This document shows, in pieces, positions 26,497-35,700 of a DNA stretch of 64,000 nucleotides. The notes under the pieces were generated by a model, which was not told the origin of the DNA, did not search any database, and was given only the letters and a program-made list of their open reading frames with translations. Source of the DNA: Methanolinea mesophila. GTDB lineage: Archaea; Halobacteriota; Methanomicrobia; Methanomicrobiales; Methanospirillaceae. Both the position numbers and the translations under genes were made by a program. The stretch lies in the NCBI RefSeq assembly GCF_017873855.1, contig NZ_JAGGKR010000001.1, positions 1,281,529 through 1,345,528 of the forward strand. Direction: 5' to 3'. Each line of letters begins with the position of its first letter. The first letter of the stretch is position 1.

Positions 26497-29382
26497 TCAC
26501 ACACCTATTGCCGCCAGGGTCCCCGGTCCGTTCGTGAACACCCAGTAGCCCTTACCGGGAGAGAGCGAATTCAGATCGCTGTGACTCCCGCTCCCCCCGT
26601 TAATGATCGACGGCTCGTAATACTGGTATTCGGCATCAAAGCCCAGGACTATGGACCAGATAGTACTGATCGAGGAGAGCGAATCCTTCGCGGATGCGGG
26701 AGTCGTATCGGAGAACCCGATACTGTTCCATCCCTTGTACATGGGTTTCGTCGGGGGAGTCTGCACGGGATCGTTCTTGAATTTCAGGTTTATCTGTGTG
26801 TGTTGTGCCGAATAGACCCATATCCCTTCGAGCGGCCGGACCTGGTCGTCCGCCCCGAGTGCTGCCCATGACTGCGACGGGGTATCGTACCGGTAGATCG
26901 AATGCGCCTGGGTATTTACCTGCGAGAACACCACCTTTGCGGTATCATACCCGGATTTCAGGGTTTTCGGGGTTGAGATAAAGTTCCAGCCGGGATGGAG
27001 GTCAAGGGTTATTTCGGCAGGCCCGGCTGTGGGCGTTGGGGTGACCGTGGTCGTGATGGTGGCCGTCACCGTAGGACTCTGGGTCGGCGTCGGGCTGGTC
27101 AGCGACGGCGAAAACGTCAGGTCCAGCTGCTGGCTGCTTCCGGGATTGAACCGGACCTTCTCTCTCGCTTCCTTTCCGTTCATCCAGAACGAGATCTCCG
27201 GGTATCCCGCAGCGATCTCGGCCTGGGTGAGCACGATCTTCAGCCGTTGATCGAAGGCCCCCGATCCTCCGTATCTCCCGGCGGATACGAGTGAAATCCT
27301 TGCTTTCTCATCGTTTCCGATTTTTGCCAGGATTATGGATCCCTCAGGGGCAGCAGCACCGCCATCGGTTACCTGTCCCCACAGCTCCATCGGTGGGACC
27401 TCGTTAGGGTTTGCGGTCGTGGAAATGGTGGTCGGGGTAATGGTCGTGGTGGTCGGCTGCGTGGTCTGGGTCAGGGTGGGGGTGGGGGTTGTGAGAGTGG
27501 GGGTGGGGGTTGTGAGAGTGGGGGTGGGGGTTGTGAGAGTGGGGGTGGGAGTGGGAGTATAAACAATTGAGAGCATGGTTGCGGCATTCGCAAGTCCATG
27601 CCCAAACACCGGATCATTTCCGGGTACACCGAGATCGGTGGCCGATGAAAGAAGCGCCGACCTGATCTCATTCGCAGGAATCGATGGATTCGCACTCCAG
27701 ATCAGGGCTGAAATTCCCGCAACGTGAGGTGCCGATGCACTTGTTCCCCTGAAGGGATTTGAGAACCCGCCTGCCCCGGTGACTCTTACGTTATCGATTC
27801 CACAGATATCGGGTTTTATCCGGGTTTCCCTATTGGGGTACATAATGGTGACCGGTCCTTGTGAGGAGAACGGTTCAATATCGTTATTCCCCGGATCCTG
27901 ACTGTCGATCGCCCCCACAGCGATAACCTCATTCACCGCTGCATGTTCAAAAATTGAATCGGAAGGAATCATATTGAAAGGGTTAACATACGCCGATCCG
28001 GAAGTCATGACAAACACTTCAAGATATTTATCTTGTGAAACCCCAGTTTTTTCTACAACAATTGTACAATAATGAGTCTGACTCGGGTCGATATTTTGTA
28101 TAATGCAGATCTCCAGAGGATTATCGTTCCCGTTTTGATATTCGGTGGAGGCTGCTGCCAGATTACCGTATTCATCAAAAATACCTAAATCATAGTCATT
28201 ACCAGATTGCCCCCATTTGTCGGACCATTGCAGCACAACCGTCGCCACTCCTCCTGGTCCGAGCGCGAAATACAGGTCTTTATTCTCGAGTTCTCTTCCA
28301 CTGCTGAAATCATGAAAATGATTTCCTTGATCGTAAAAATAGCCCTGATAGTGATTTCCCGCGAGATTTCCTGCAGAAGTGACATAGACAATGTCATTAG
28401 AACTGAGGATATTTTTCACATTTGTGGCTACCGCTCCGTCCTCAAATGACGGCTGGTCCGGCAATGTAAGATCATCACAAATAATATCGCACCCTGCATC
28501 CCTCAAGGCATTCACTGCATTGTTGAAACCTGTGGAGCTCCCACCGCCGTCGTGGAAATAGAGCTCTGCTCCGGGTGCGAGATCGTGGATAATCTCAAGC
28601 ATTGCGATTCCTTCATCGGTATGAGCGAACGGGTTAGAATTCCTCAAGACATGTACATTAGAGGGAAGATCACCGGTTGCCTGCGCATTTGCTAGATGAT
28701 CAACACTGTCTGAAATCACACCGACTTTTATCCCGGTTCCACGAAATGGGGTATTCAATCTCACATCAGAGACATGATGGATCCCATCTCCTTCGGAAGT
28801 AACTGATCCGACATGAGGGATAGATGGAACAACAAATTTTATGAAAGCAATTACATCCTGCTTCGCCAACGACTCGATATTTTCGAGCGGCACATACGCG
28901 ATAACAATCCCACTTGTGAAATCCTGATCAACAATCGCGAATAAATCGGTCTGAGACAAGGTCTTGGGAAAGGAGGGGTCGAACTGGACTTCTACCAGAA
29001 CCAGATCCTTGTCACACGACAGATTATCCATGATAGCCTGGTGGGCTGGAATCAATAGGAGTTGACTTTCGAGTTGGATCCTTGGCGATCCATTTCCGAA
29101 TGCAGATGGACTTGTTGAATTGTCAATCAATTGCAATAGCTGAAATGATAGTTTAGATCGCCATGTTTCAGGTTCTTTTTCGATTCCGAAACTGTCAAGC
29201 CGAACCGCTTTTTCCTGATCCGTAGAGAAATAACTCTTCAGGGATTTATCCAATGTGAAATTTTTCAGTGGCAACTGTCCAGCGTTATCTTTAATCGAAT
29301 TTGCACCAACGTTTCCAATAATACTTGAAAATAATACTAAAAAGAAAAAAGCTAAAAAATAATATTTCGTGAAAAATACCCC
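26497..29382 (-). CDS. secreted subtilisin/sedolisin-like serine protease
   Basis: The frame opens at 29382. A conventional start is TTG 29274, but the ~35 codons before it encode a clear signal peptide (K-Y-Y-F-L-A-F-F-F-L-V-L-F, then N-V-G-A). No ATG, GTG or TTG lies before them, so the true start is unresolved. Numbering from the TTG: the protease core spans ~170-570, Asp189 in VGVISDS and Ser512 in GTSASAPHVAG. The usual H-G-T-H motif is replaced by DEGIAMLEIIHD (E227-x3-D231), the spacing of sedolisins. A Thr/Pro linker (573-620) follows, then a beta domain, then two G-W-N-x-I domains. It probably acts on the cell surface and may process the neighbouring surface proteins. Confidence 0.8.
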   Translation of the reverse strand, partial: GVFFTKYYFLAFFFLVLFSSIIGNVGANSIKDNAGQLPLKNFTLDKSLKSYFSTDQEKAVRLDSFGIEKEPETWRSKLSFQLLQLIDNSTSPSAFGNGSPRIQLESQLLLIPAHQAIMDNLSCDKDLVLVEVQFDPSFPKTLSQTDLFAIVDQDFTSGIVIAYVPLENIESLAKQDVIAFIKFVVPSIPHVGSVTSEGDGIHHVSDVRLNTPFRGTGIKVGVISDSVDHLANAQATGDLPSNVHVLRNSNPFAHTDEGIAMLEIIHDLAPGAELYFHDGGGSSTGFNNAVNALRDAGCDIICDDLTLPDQPSFEDGAVATNVKNILSSNDIVYVTSAGNLAGNHYQGYFYDQGNHFHDFSSGRELENKDLYFALGPGGVATVVLQWSDKWGQSGNDYDLGIFDEYGNLAAASTEYQNGNDNPLEICIIQNIDPSQTHYCTIVVEKTGVSQDKYLEVFVMTSGSAYVNPFNMIPSDSIFEHAAVNEVIAVGAIDSQDPGNNDIEPFSSQGPVTIMYPNRETRIKPDICGIDNVRVTGAGGFSNPFRGTSASAPHVAGISALIWSANPSIPANEIRSALLSSATDLGVPGNDPVFGHGLANAATMLSIVYTPTPTPTLTTPTPTLTTPTPTLTTPTPTLTQTTQPTTTTITPTTISTTANPNEVPPMELWGQVTDGGAAAPEGSIILAKIGNDEKARISLVSAGRYGGSGAFDQRLKIVLTQAEIAAGYPEISFWMNGKEAREKVRFNPGSSQQLDLTFSPSLTSPTPTQSPTVTATITTTVTPTPTAGPAEITLDLHPGWNFISTPKTLKSGYDTAKVVFSQVNTQAHSIYRYDTPSQSWAALGADDQVRPLEGIWVYSAQHTQINLKFKNDPVQTPPTKPMYKGWNSIGFSDTTPASAKDSLSSISTIWSIVLGFDAEYQYYEPSIINGGSGSHSDLNSLSPGKGYWVFTNGPGTLAAIGV
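27474..27560. repeat. 21-bp tandem repeat encoding the Thr/Pro linker
   Basis: About 3.5 copies of a 21-bp unit, each coding for seven residues of the P-T-P-T-L-T-T linker in the protease. The plus strand is strongly G-rich (repeated GGGGG-T-GGGGG) and could fold into G-quadruplexes or vary in copy number by slippage. Confidence 0.85.
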
Positions 29383-29615
29383 CTAGACAACTATGGTTAC
29401 CTATTCCGAGTATTAGAATATTTTTATTTTATGTTTCATTCAACATTATAACCCATACAACTGCCTTAATTTCAAGTATTTTCAATTCTAAATGGATTTT
29501 TTATCCAAATTTTTTTAATAAAAGAATATATGTGACCTTACCTTCCGAACACAGAAGAAAATGAAAAATACCCATTTTATCTATTTTTTTCAATGTATCA
29601 ATGGCCTAATACAAT

Positions 29616-29627
29616 TGTTTATAATGG
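29616..29627 (+). promoter_or_regulatory. TATA box of pilin-like operon B
   Basis: TGTTTATAATGG lies ~30 nt before ATG 29652, implying a nearly leaderless transcript. The AT-rich 29393-29651 region is otherwise empty. Confidence 0.45.
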
Positions 29628-29651
29628 AGCCTTTCAATAAAATTTACTTAT

Positions 29652-30680
29652 ATGCCGGGTAGCCGGGCAATCTCCCCCGAAGATGCAAACCTCTCTATTG
29701 ACTTCATCGTAGGATTTACGATTTTCATGATTGCATTCATCTTCGTCGCCACCATGATGTCCGGGCTGCTGGTGAGCCTTCAGAGCCGTACTGTAGATTA
29801 CGACGCCGTTGCATACAGGACGAGTGTTGTGTTAGTGGAGGACCCGGGACAACCAAGGACATGGAATCTTCTCGATCTTTCCTATCCCGAACAAAGAGAC
29901 TCGTTGAAGCGTCTGGGCCTTTCAATAGCCCGAGGATATCCCGGAATTCTCCAACAGGAAAAGGTTGATAAATTTTTTACTTACACAACAGGGTCTTGTT
30001 CTGGGGACCAGCTTTGCTATCCTTCAGAATACAAAAATAAACTTATTTTTGGAGATTATCCCTATAATTTCAATATCAGTTTGAGAAAACTTGACCAAAC
30101 AACTGTCAAGAGTGTTGGGGATCCTGTGCCTTTACATCAAAAAACTGGATACATTCGCCGAGCCGTGGATATAAAACAATCGGGTGCACAAATGCAGATT
30201 GAAACAACCTCTAATTCGCTCAATTTCACTGCAATAGAGATGGATTTCAGTACACTCTATATTTTGCCTAATCAACTGTATAGAATTGATCCCCTAAATG
30301 AAGAGGTCAACATTTCATTTAGCAATATTACCGTGGCAAACACGCATTTCACTCAACCCCCTAGTGTTTGTGTATATCCCACTGGAGGTGGAAGCCCCAC
30401 CTGCATTCCAATTCCAGCAAATTCTCCAACTTTGCGCCTGTATATCGACAGTGTTACTGCTGAACCAGACTGGACCACCAAAGCCTTGACGAATAATTCT
30501 CGTATTATCATTGAAGACGGATTTTTCAAGCGTATTGGATTAGATCAGTATAGTAAAGTTGCAATAAGCCTGAATACCGATAATTCCATATTTACTTTTG
30601 ATTATCCTTACATTTTCAATTATACTACAGCGTTATTACTCCCGCCCGAACCTGCAGTGATGGAGGTCAGTGTATGGTAA
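29652..30680 (+). CDS. pilin-like surface protein 1, module B
   Basis: 342 residues, paralogue of the gene at 23252. The leader ends at E-D-A|N-L-S-I-D-F-I-V-G-F-T-I-F, so the residue after the cleavage point is Asn, not Gln. Shared stretches include D-Y/F-D-A-V-A-Y-R-T-x-V-x-L-x-E-D-P-G-Q-P and the E-V-S-V-W end. It has two extra Cys pairs compared with module A. Codon use is AT-rich, unlike module A. It overlaps gene 2 by 7 nt, just as in module A. Confidence 0.82.
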   Translation: MPGSRAISPEDANLSIDFIVGFTIFMIAFIFVATMMSGLLVSLQSRTVDYDAVAYRTSVVLVEDPGQPRTWNLLDLSYPEQRDSLKRLGLSIARGYPGILQQEKVDKFFTYTTGSCSGDQLCYPSEYKNKLIFGDYPYNFNISLRKLDQTTVKSVGDPVPLHQKTGYIRRAVDIKQSGAQMQIETTSNSLNFTAIEMDFSTLYILPNQLYRIDPLNEEVNISFSNITVANTHFTQPPSVCVYPTGGGSPTCIPIPANSPTLRLYIDSVTAEPDWTTKALTNNSRIIIEDGFFKRIGLDQYSKVAISLNTDNSIFTFDYPYIFNYTTALLLPPEPAVMEVSVW

Positions 30681-31174
30681 ATGATATTGGCCAGCTCTAC
30701 ACAATTGAAGGGGTTGCTGCGGGAATTTTGATGATCGTCACTGCCTATCTCGTTATTAGCAGTACAACAGTGATCACGCCACAGGATGTCCATATAATCG
30801 ACATGCAACTCGAACAGCTGGGAAACGATGCATTGGCCATAATGGATACGCCAGATAGCTGGATGGATAAAAGCATGCTCCAGACCCAGATTGAATCGTC
30901 GGATCCCAATAGAGGAGCTCTTTTCGCACAAAATTTTTCCCAAATCATAAATAGCACCACGAGCGGGGAGTGGGATTCGATGAAATTTAATGCGACTATT
31001 ACCCATAGGGATGTTAATGGCGACCTCAGAACTGTGAATTTTTATGGACCGGAATATCTTCGGGAAAAGGCGATGAAGGTCAGCCGCTGGGTTACTATCG
31101 ATGGCTCATCAATCCCGGGAATGAGAAATGAAAACCAAGTCGTCTTGTTCGAGGTGCTCATATGGCGAGGTTGA
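30674..31174 (+). CDS. pilin-like protein 2, module B
   Basis: 166 residues, paralogue of the gene at 24295. N-D-I-G|Q-L-Y-T-I-E-G is the predicted processing site. The motif D-V-H-I-I-D-M-Q-L-E-Q-L-G-N-D and the R-E-K-A-M-K-V-S-R-W-V region align with module A. One N-terminal helix, then an exposed beta domain. AT-rich codons. Confidence 0.82.
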   Translation: MVNDIGQLYTIEGVAAGILMIVTAYLVISSTTVITPQDVHIIDMQLEQLGNDALAIMDTPDSWMDKSMLQTQIESSDPNRGALFAQNFSQIINSTTSGEWDSMKFNATITHRDVNGDLRTVNFYGPEYLREKAMKVSRWVTIDGSSIPGMRNENQVVLFEVLIWRG

Positions 31175-31530
31175 ACGACGAAGGGCAGTGGATTGTATTG
31201 ATGGGATTTGTGATCAGTATCAGTATTTTCATTCTCGCGATTATTGTTAGTCAATCTGCGCTGGTAGGACAAACCACCTCTGAAAGTGTCCTTGAATTTT
31301 CGAAAAATGATATTCAGGACTTAAGAAGTGAAATCATGTCACTGAAAGAGAGGGGTTTAGTGAATGACACGAATTTAAAAGATGATATTGTATCAATAGC
31401 ACTCCAAAAACAGAATGCCGTTATCGTAATAGAGAATCGAACAGACAGTGTATCTCGCACTGAGTTCATCAGCATTCACTTCAACAACGGGATAACGATT
31501 TATAATGAGACGTATGAAGAGAATTACTAG
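31162..31530 (+). CDS. pilin-like protein 3, module B
   Basis: 122 residues, paralogue of the gene at 24807. It starts MARLNDEGQWIV; the G|Q-W site and the Q-S-A-L-V-G-Q-T-T-S-E-S motif are shared. A Lys/Glu-rich middle segment is helical rather than the Cys-x2-Cys found in module A. It overlaps gene 2 by 13 nt and gene 4 by 26 nt. Confidence 0.82.
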   Translation: MARLNDEGQWIVLMGFVISISIFILAIIVSQSALVGQTTSESVLEFSKNDIQDLRSEIMSLKERGLVNDTNLKDDIVSIALQKQNAVIVIENRTDSVSRTEFISIHFNNGITIYNETYEENY

Positions 31531-31972
31531 CAGGGAAGGGGGCCCATACAAAGATTATGCGGTCACTACGATGCATGAATATCTGATTATTAGTGGCATC
31601 CTGCTCGTCCTTATGGTAATAATGACCATTACGCTGACCGCTGGGATCATTTCTCCCCCAATTCAGCATTTGAAAGAATATTCTTACATTGACATTGGAA
31701 ACGGCGTTAGCACTAGAATCGTCGACCTCTACGTCATTGCCCCGAATAGAGGCAATATTACCACAAAATTTGACATACCGGATGACGTCGCTGGAGAGGA
31801 ATATTTCGTATTAATTGGAACAGGCGCGACCGGAGATCAGGTGAGTGTCTTTAAGGACACATTGAGCCGTAATGTGTCTCTCGCAGGAATCGGGTCAACC
31901 CTCCGAACAGGGGGATATACAACCGGGCATGGTCTTAACCAAATAACGTATAGATCAGAGGCATTTCCATGA
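31505..31972 (+). CDS. pilin-like protein 4, module B
   Basis: 155 residues, paralogue of the gene at 25132. A basic leader with K-D-Y-A|V-T-T-M-H-E-Y-L-I-I-S-G and one helix. The motif D-I-G-N-G-V-S-T-R-I-V-D-L-Y is unchanged from module A, although most of the rest differs. Its stop overlaps the start of gene 5. Confidence 0.82.
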   Translation: MRRMKRITSREGGPYKDYAVTTMHEYLIISGILLVLMVIMTITLTAGIISPPIQHLKEYSYIDIGNGVSTRIVDLYVIAPNRGNITTKFDIPDDVAGEEYFVLIGTGATGDQVSVFKDTLSRNVSLAGIGSTLRTGGYTTGHGLNQITYRSEAFP

Positions 31973-32748
31973 AAAACAGAAAATCCGGGCAGATGAAAGA
32001 TTGTGCAGTGTCCGAGACCATTGGGTTTGTCCTAATCCTTGGTATTGTGATAACCGGTATCGGGCTTGTTACGCTCTATGGATACCCAGCATTGATGGCT
32101 CAACAAGCAGAAGCAAACATAAGAAACATGGAAAAGACTATGATCGTGCTCCAGACTGACGTTAATACGATGGCTTTTAAGAGTGTGCCTTATCAGGAGA
32201 CTACAATTCAGGTGGCAGGAGGAACATTATCGGTCGTATCGTCTGACGATGGAAGCGAATTAAATAATAAATTTTTCAGAATTACTAATCAAACCTCCAC
32301 GATTCTCCCCGATACTAAAATAGGACAGATAAAATACCAATCTGAAAATGAACCTGTTATCATCGGTCTTCAGAATGGAGCTGTTGTGAAATGGCAATTA
32401 GATCAATCTGGAGGGGGCTCCACCATGATGTCAGAACCTCGATGGTTTTTTGATTCTACATCAGGAACATTGGTCGTTCCCATTACCTCAGTATATTCAA
32501 CCAACGCTCTAACTAACAGTGGTATCAGCACGGTTAGACTGATTCTTACGGAAGAAAAACAGGATGAATATCCTTTTTCTCCTTCCGAAACAGTCCACAT
32601 TACCTATAGCGATCTTTATGGGGACTATAACACCGCATGGAAGAATTATTTTAATACCTTTGAATCAACCCCCAATCCCACTGTCGATATCCCAAATGTA
32701 AACAAGCTTGTGGTGAAACAGTATAAAATCACAGTTTTGTCACTATAA
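31969..32748 (+). CDS. pilin-like protein 5, module B
   Basis: 259 residues, paralogue of the gene at 25628. K-D-C-A|V-S-E-T-I-G-F-V-L-I-L-G with a leader of ~15 residues, shorter than in module A. V-T-L-Y-G-Y-P and N-I-R-N-M-E-K-T-M-I-V-L-Q-T-D-V-N are shared. Starts by ATGA overlap with gene 4; in module A these two genes are separated by 16 bp. Convergent with the VWA gene B, 26 bp apart. Confidence 0.82.
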   Translation: MKNRKSGQMKDCAVSETIGFVLILGIVITGIGLVTLYGYPALMAQQAEANIRNMEKTMIVLQTDVNTMAFKSVPYQETTIQVAGGTLSVVSSDDGSELNNKFFRITNQTSTILPDTKIGQIKYQSENEPVIIGLQNGAVVKWQLDQSGGGSTMMSEPRWFFDSTSGTLVVPITSVYSTNALTNSGISTVRLILTEEKQDEYPFSPSETVHITYSDLYGDYNTAWKNYFNTFESTPNPTVDIPNVNKLVVKQYKITVLSL

Positions 32749-32774
32749 CCCATATTTTCGCTAAAAAACAGAGT

Positions 32775-35700
32775 TTATTGAAGAAGAATGTATATCCCCG
32801 ATTGGTTGAATGTCGTTTCTTCCTGAACCCTTTGCGGTGAGGGTGCATCGATAGCCCTTCCTGTCAATCTGAAATCTACTGTGACCGGAACTCCGGGAGT
32901 AATAAGGTCACGGATATCATATCGGAATTTGCCAGTATTTTCATCTCGGGCTTCTTCCGGGGATAAAATTCGTTCTCCTACCTGTGTCCAAGTATGCCCT
33001 CCATCGACCGAGACGAAATACTGCTCTTTCAACGGGAGGTCCCCCGTGTAATCTCGCTGCCAGGTCCATTCGTAGAGAGTATTTTCTATATTTGTCACTT
33101 CGAACTCTGTTTCATTGAAGGTGCCATAGCCTGCCCCCTCACTTTGTAACAAAGAGGCAAAGAGATAGGTGTCGGGCAGAGGCAATGACTGGCGTCCGTC
33201 ATCAACGGTGTCAAACCATACAGCAGGAACTGAATTGTTGAATAACTTGATGTTTCCGCTCATATTGACCCGGAATGTCATCTTCGCTTCCCACCAGTCA
33301 TTGAGATACATCGTCCCTATGTTGAAGGGGAAACTCTGGTCTGTTTCCCAACTCGATGTATGGTCAATCCAATCGTACTCGGTCGTTAATAGTTTCGAGT
33401 TGTATTTAGTCGTATTTGTGGAAAGGGGTTCAGTTGCTATGTAATCCAGGACATCCGATCCTGGAAGGATTTGCGTATTTACCTCTACGGTTCCATAATC
33501 AATCCCCATCTCGGTATTTACCCCGGCTTCTTCCCTGAGCTGTCCGGCTATAAGATCATAAATTGTCAACAAATCGGATCCAGTGGGTGCGACATAGTGT
33601 CGTCCACCGGTTCCTTCCGCTAAAGTTTTTAGGGTACTATTTGTCCAGCTGGAAATATCACTTGAAAATGCGATGGTATAGATTTTGATATTATTGTCAT
33701 ATGCGACCCTAGAGAGGTTTTGATTGGTCAAATCCCCAAATCTTGTATAATCCTGCGTTCTGTCCGTATATGAGGTTACAGATTTCTGAGCGGTTGTATA
33801 ACCGATTCCTCTGGCCAATGGATCTCCATACCAGTTATAATCCCCGTCTGTAATCAGAATAATTGCTTTCACAGCCCCATCTCTTGGGTTGTTGTTAATT
33901 TCCTTTATCGATTTGTATAAACCGTATCTTAGTGGAGTACCTCCCATAGGTACTAACCGATTAATTGCATTCGTCACATTCGTTGAATCAAAATCAAGTG
34001 CAGGATTCGTATCTACAGTCGCATAATCAGAGTAATACCTATTATTTCCCGGGTAATGTGCTGTTATATATGTAGTGTCATCATCATGCCAGTTCTGCCA
34101 CTCACAGACATCATCACATTCATCCCAGCAATACCACCACCAGCATACTGTATGGCAGTCCTGATAACAAACATACTTCTGATCGATTCCAGCCCAATAA
34201 TGCTGGTCATAGTTGTAAATATTCGTTGTTCCGTAATTTCCGAACGAAACTAGACCTTTCCGATCCTGATCAACAGTATTTTGTACGAATGAGACCGCTG
34301 CAGCCATTGCAGAAACCATTCTATCCGGGTTATCCTTGAGCATACTCCCAGAACGATCATGGCATATGATCACGTCGATCGGTTTTTTCTCCATTTTATA
34401 ACCGTCACCAACGAGTCTTACCGTCACCTGTACAGTATCTGAAACATTTACCGTCTCCTTGTCGAGGAATGTCAAGACATTAAGATATGGATAATTTTTC
34501 CATGTAACCTCGACTTGTTTGTTAACTTGAACCCCTGAAGGGTTGGTCCAAGTAGCAACTACGTAACAATGCCCAGTAGCGGTAGAATCATAGTTTGGAT
34601 ATGTCGTGGTGAATTTTCCCGGTTTGAAATTCACGATTGCATAGCCATTTTCATCAGTAACAGCCGAACTCGATTCTAGGTACGGAGCCTGGGTTACAGA
34701 ATAGGATTCATCGTAGTGAATATTGCTAATTGAGAATGTAACCGACTCATTTGATACTCCATCACCTGCGTCGTTAATAACTTTGGCTTTTATCTGGGAT
34801 ACGGCAGTTGATTTTACATCCAAGCTGGCCATAGTTTGTGGATTTGCAGTAATAATAAGGTTCGTGGGATCCGTGCTGATGAAATCAAGCATGATCGGAT
34901 TTGCAGTAACATTCCTGTTATCAGCCGGAACCGCATTAACAACGACATCCCTTATAGCCATCGATCGGGGTCCGTATTGGAATGAGGCATACCCCGTGGC
35001 ATTAGTCACAATTACATAATCTTCTCTTTCAGCACCAGCCAGTATGGATATCTCAATTGGTTCCAATTGAAGTCCATTCCCAAATTCATCTGTTACATGA
35101 TATGTAAGTGTAAATTTTCTTGAATCATCTGAAGGATCGGTACCAGTGTATACCCATGGATTATTCCCCGCTTCACCAACTGGTAGAACATAACCTACAA
35201 TTCTTGTCGGTATTCCTGTCGCGACTCCAACAACCTGGATATACTTATCTGCTACTGTGGTGACTAGGGGTCGTATAAGAACATAATTAATTCCCGGTTT
35301 GGCATCAACTTGGAGGATAGTTTCTGCAATTCCCGATTCATTTACTGCAAATGTAGCATTTTGCAAAAAGTACGATCCATCCCAGACTTTTGCCATATGT
35401 GGATAGTATCCCAGTGACGGTGAAGACTCTACGGAAAAAAACACCTCTTCGGGGGTTCTACCCTCATCGGTTTCCCTCTTGCTGTCAATCACATTTCCAT
35501 ACTGGTCAAGCATTCTGACAATAATTGGGGTGGTATTTGCAACCTGCACTTCGGATTGGTAATCGGGATAGTCAGGCGAATCAAATTTGTACGGGAAATT
35601 ATGATCAATTCGCTGGAGATATTCTTTTGAAACCAGATGTGTATTCTCTCCTTCTCGGTATACTGCAGTCGCATTGATAGTAACATTTCCACTTTTTGTT

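Noticed and set aside
27474..27560. Regular short repeat as a CRISPR array
   Set aside because: Units are contiguous with no spacers and in frame within a protein-coding gene.
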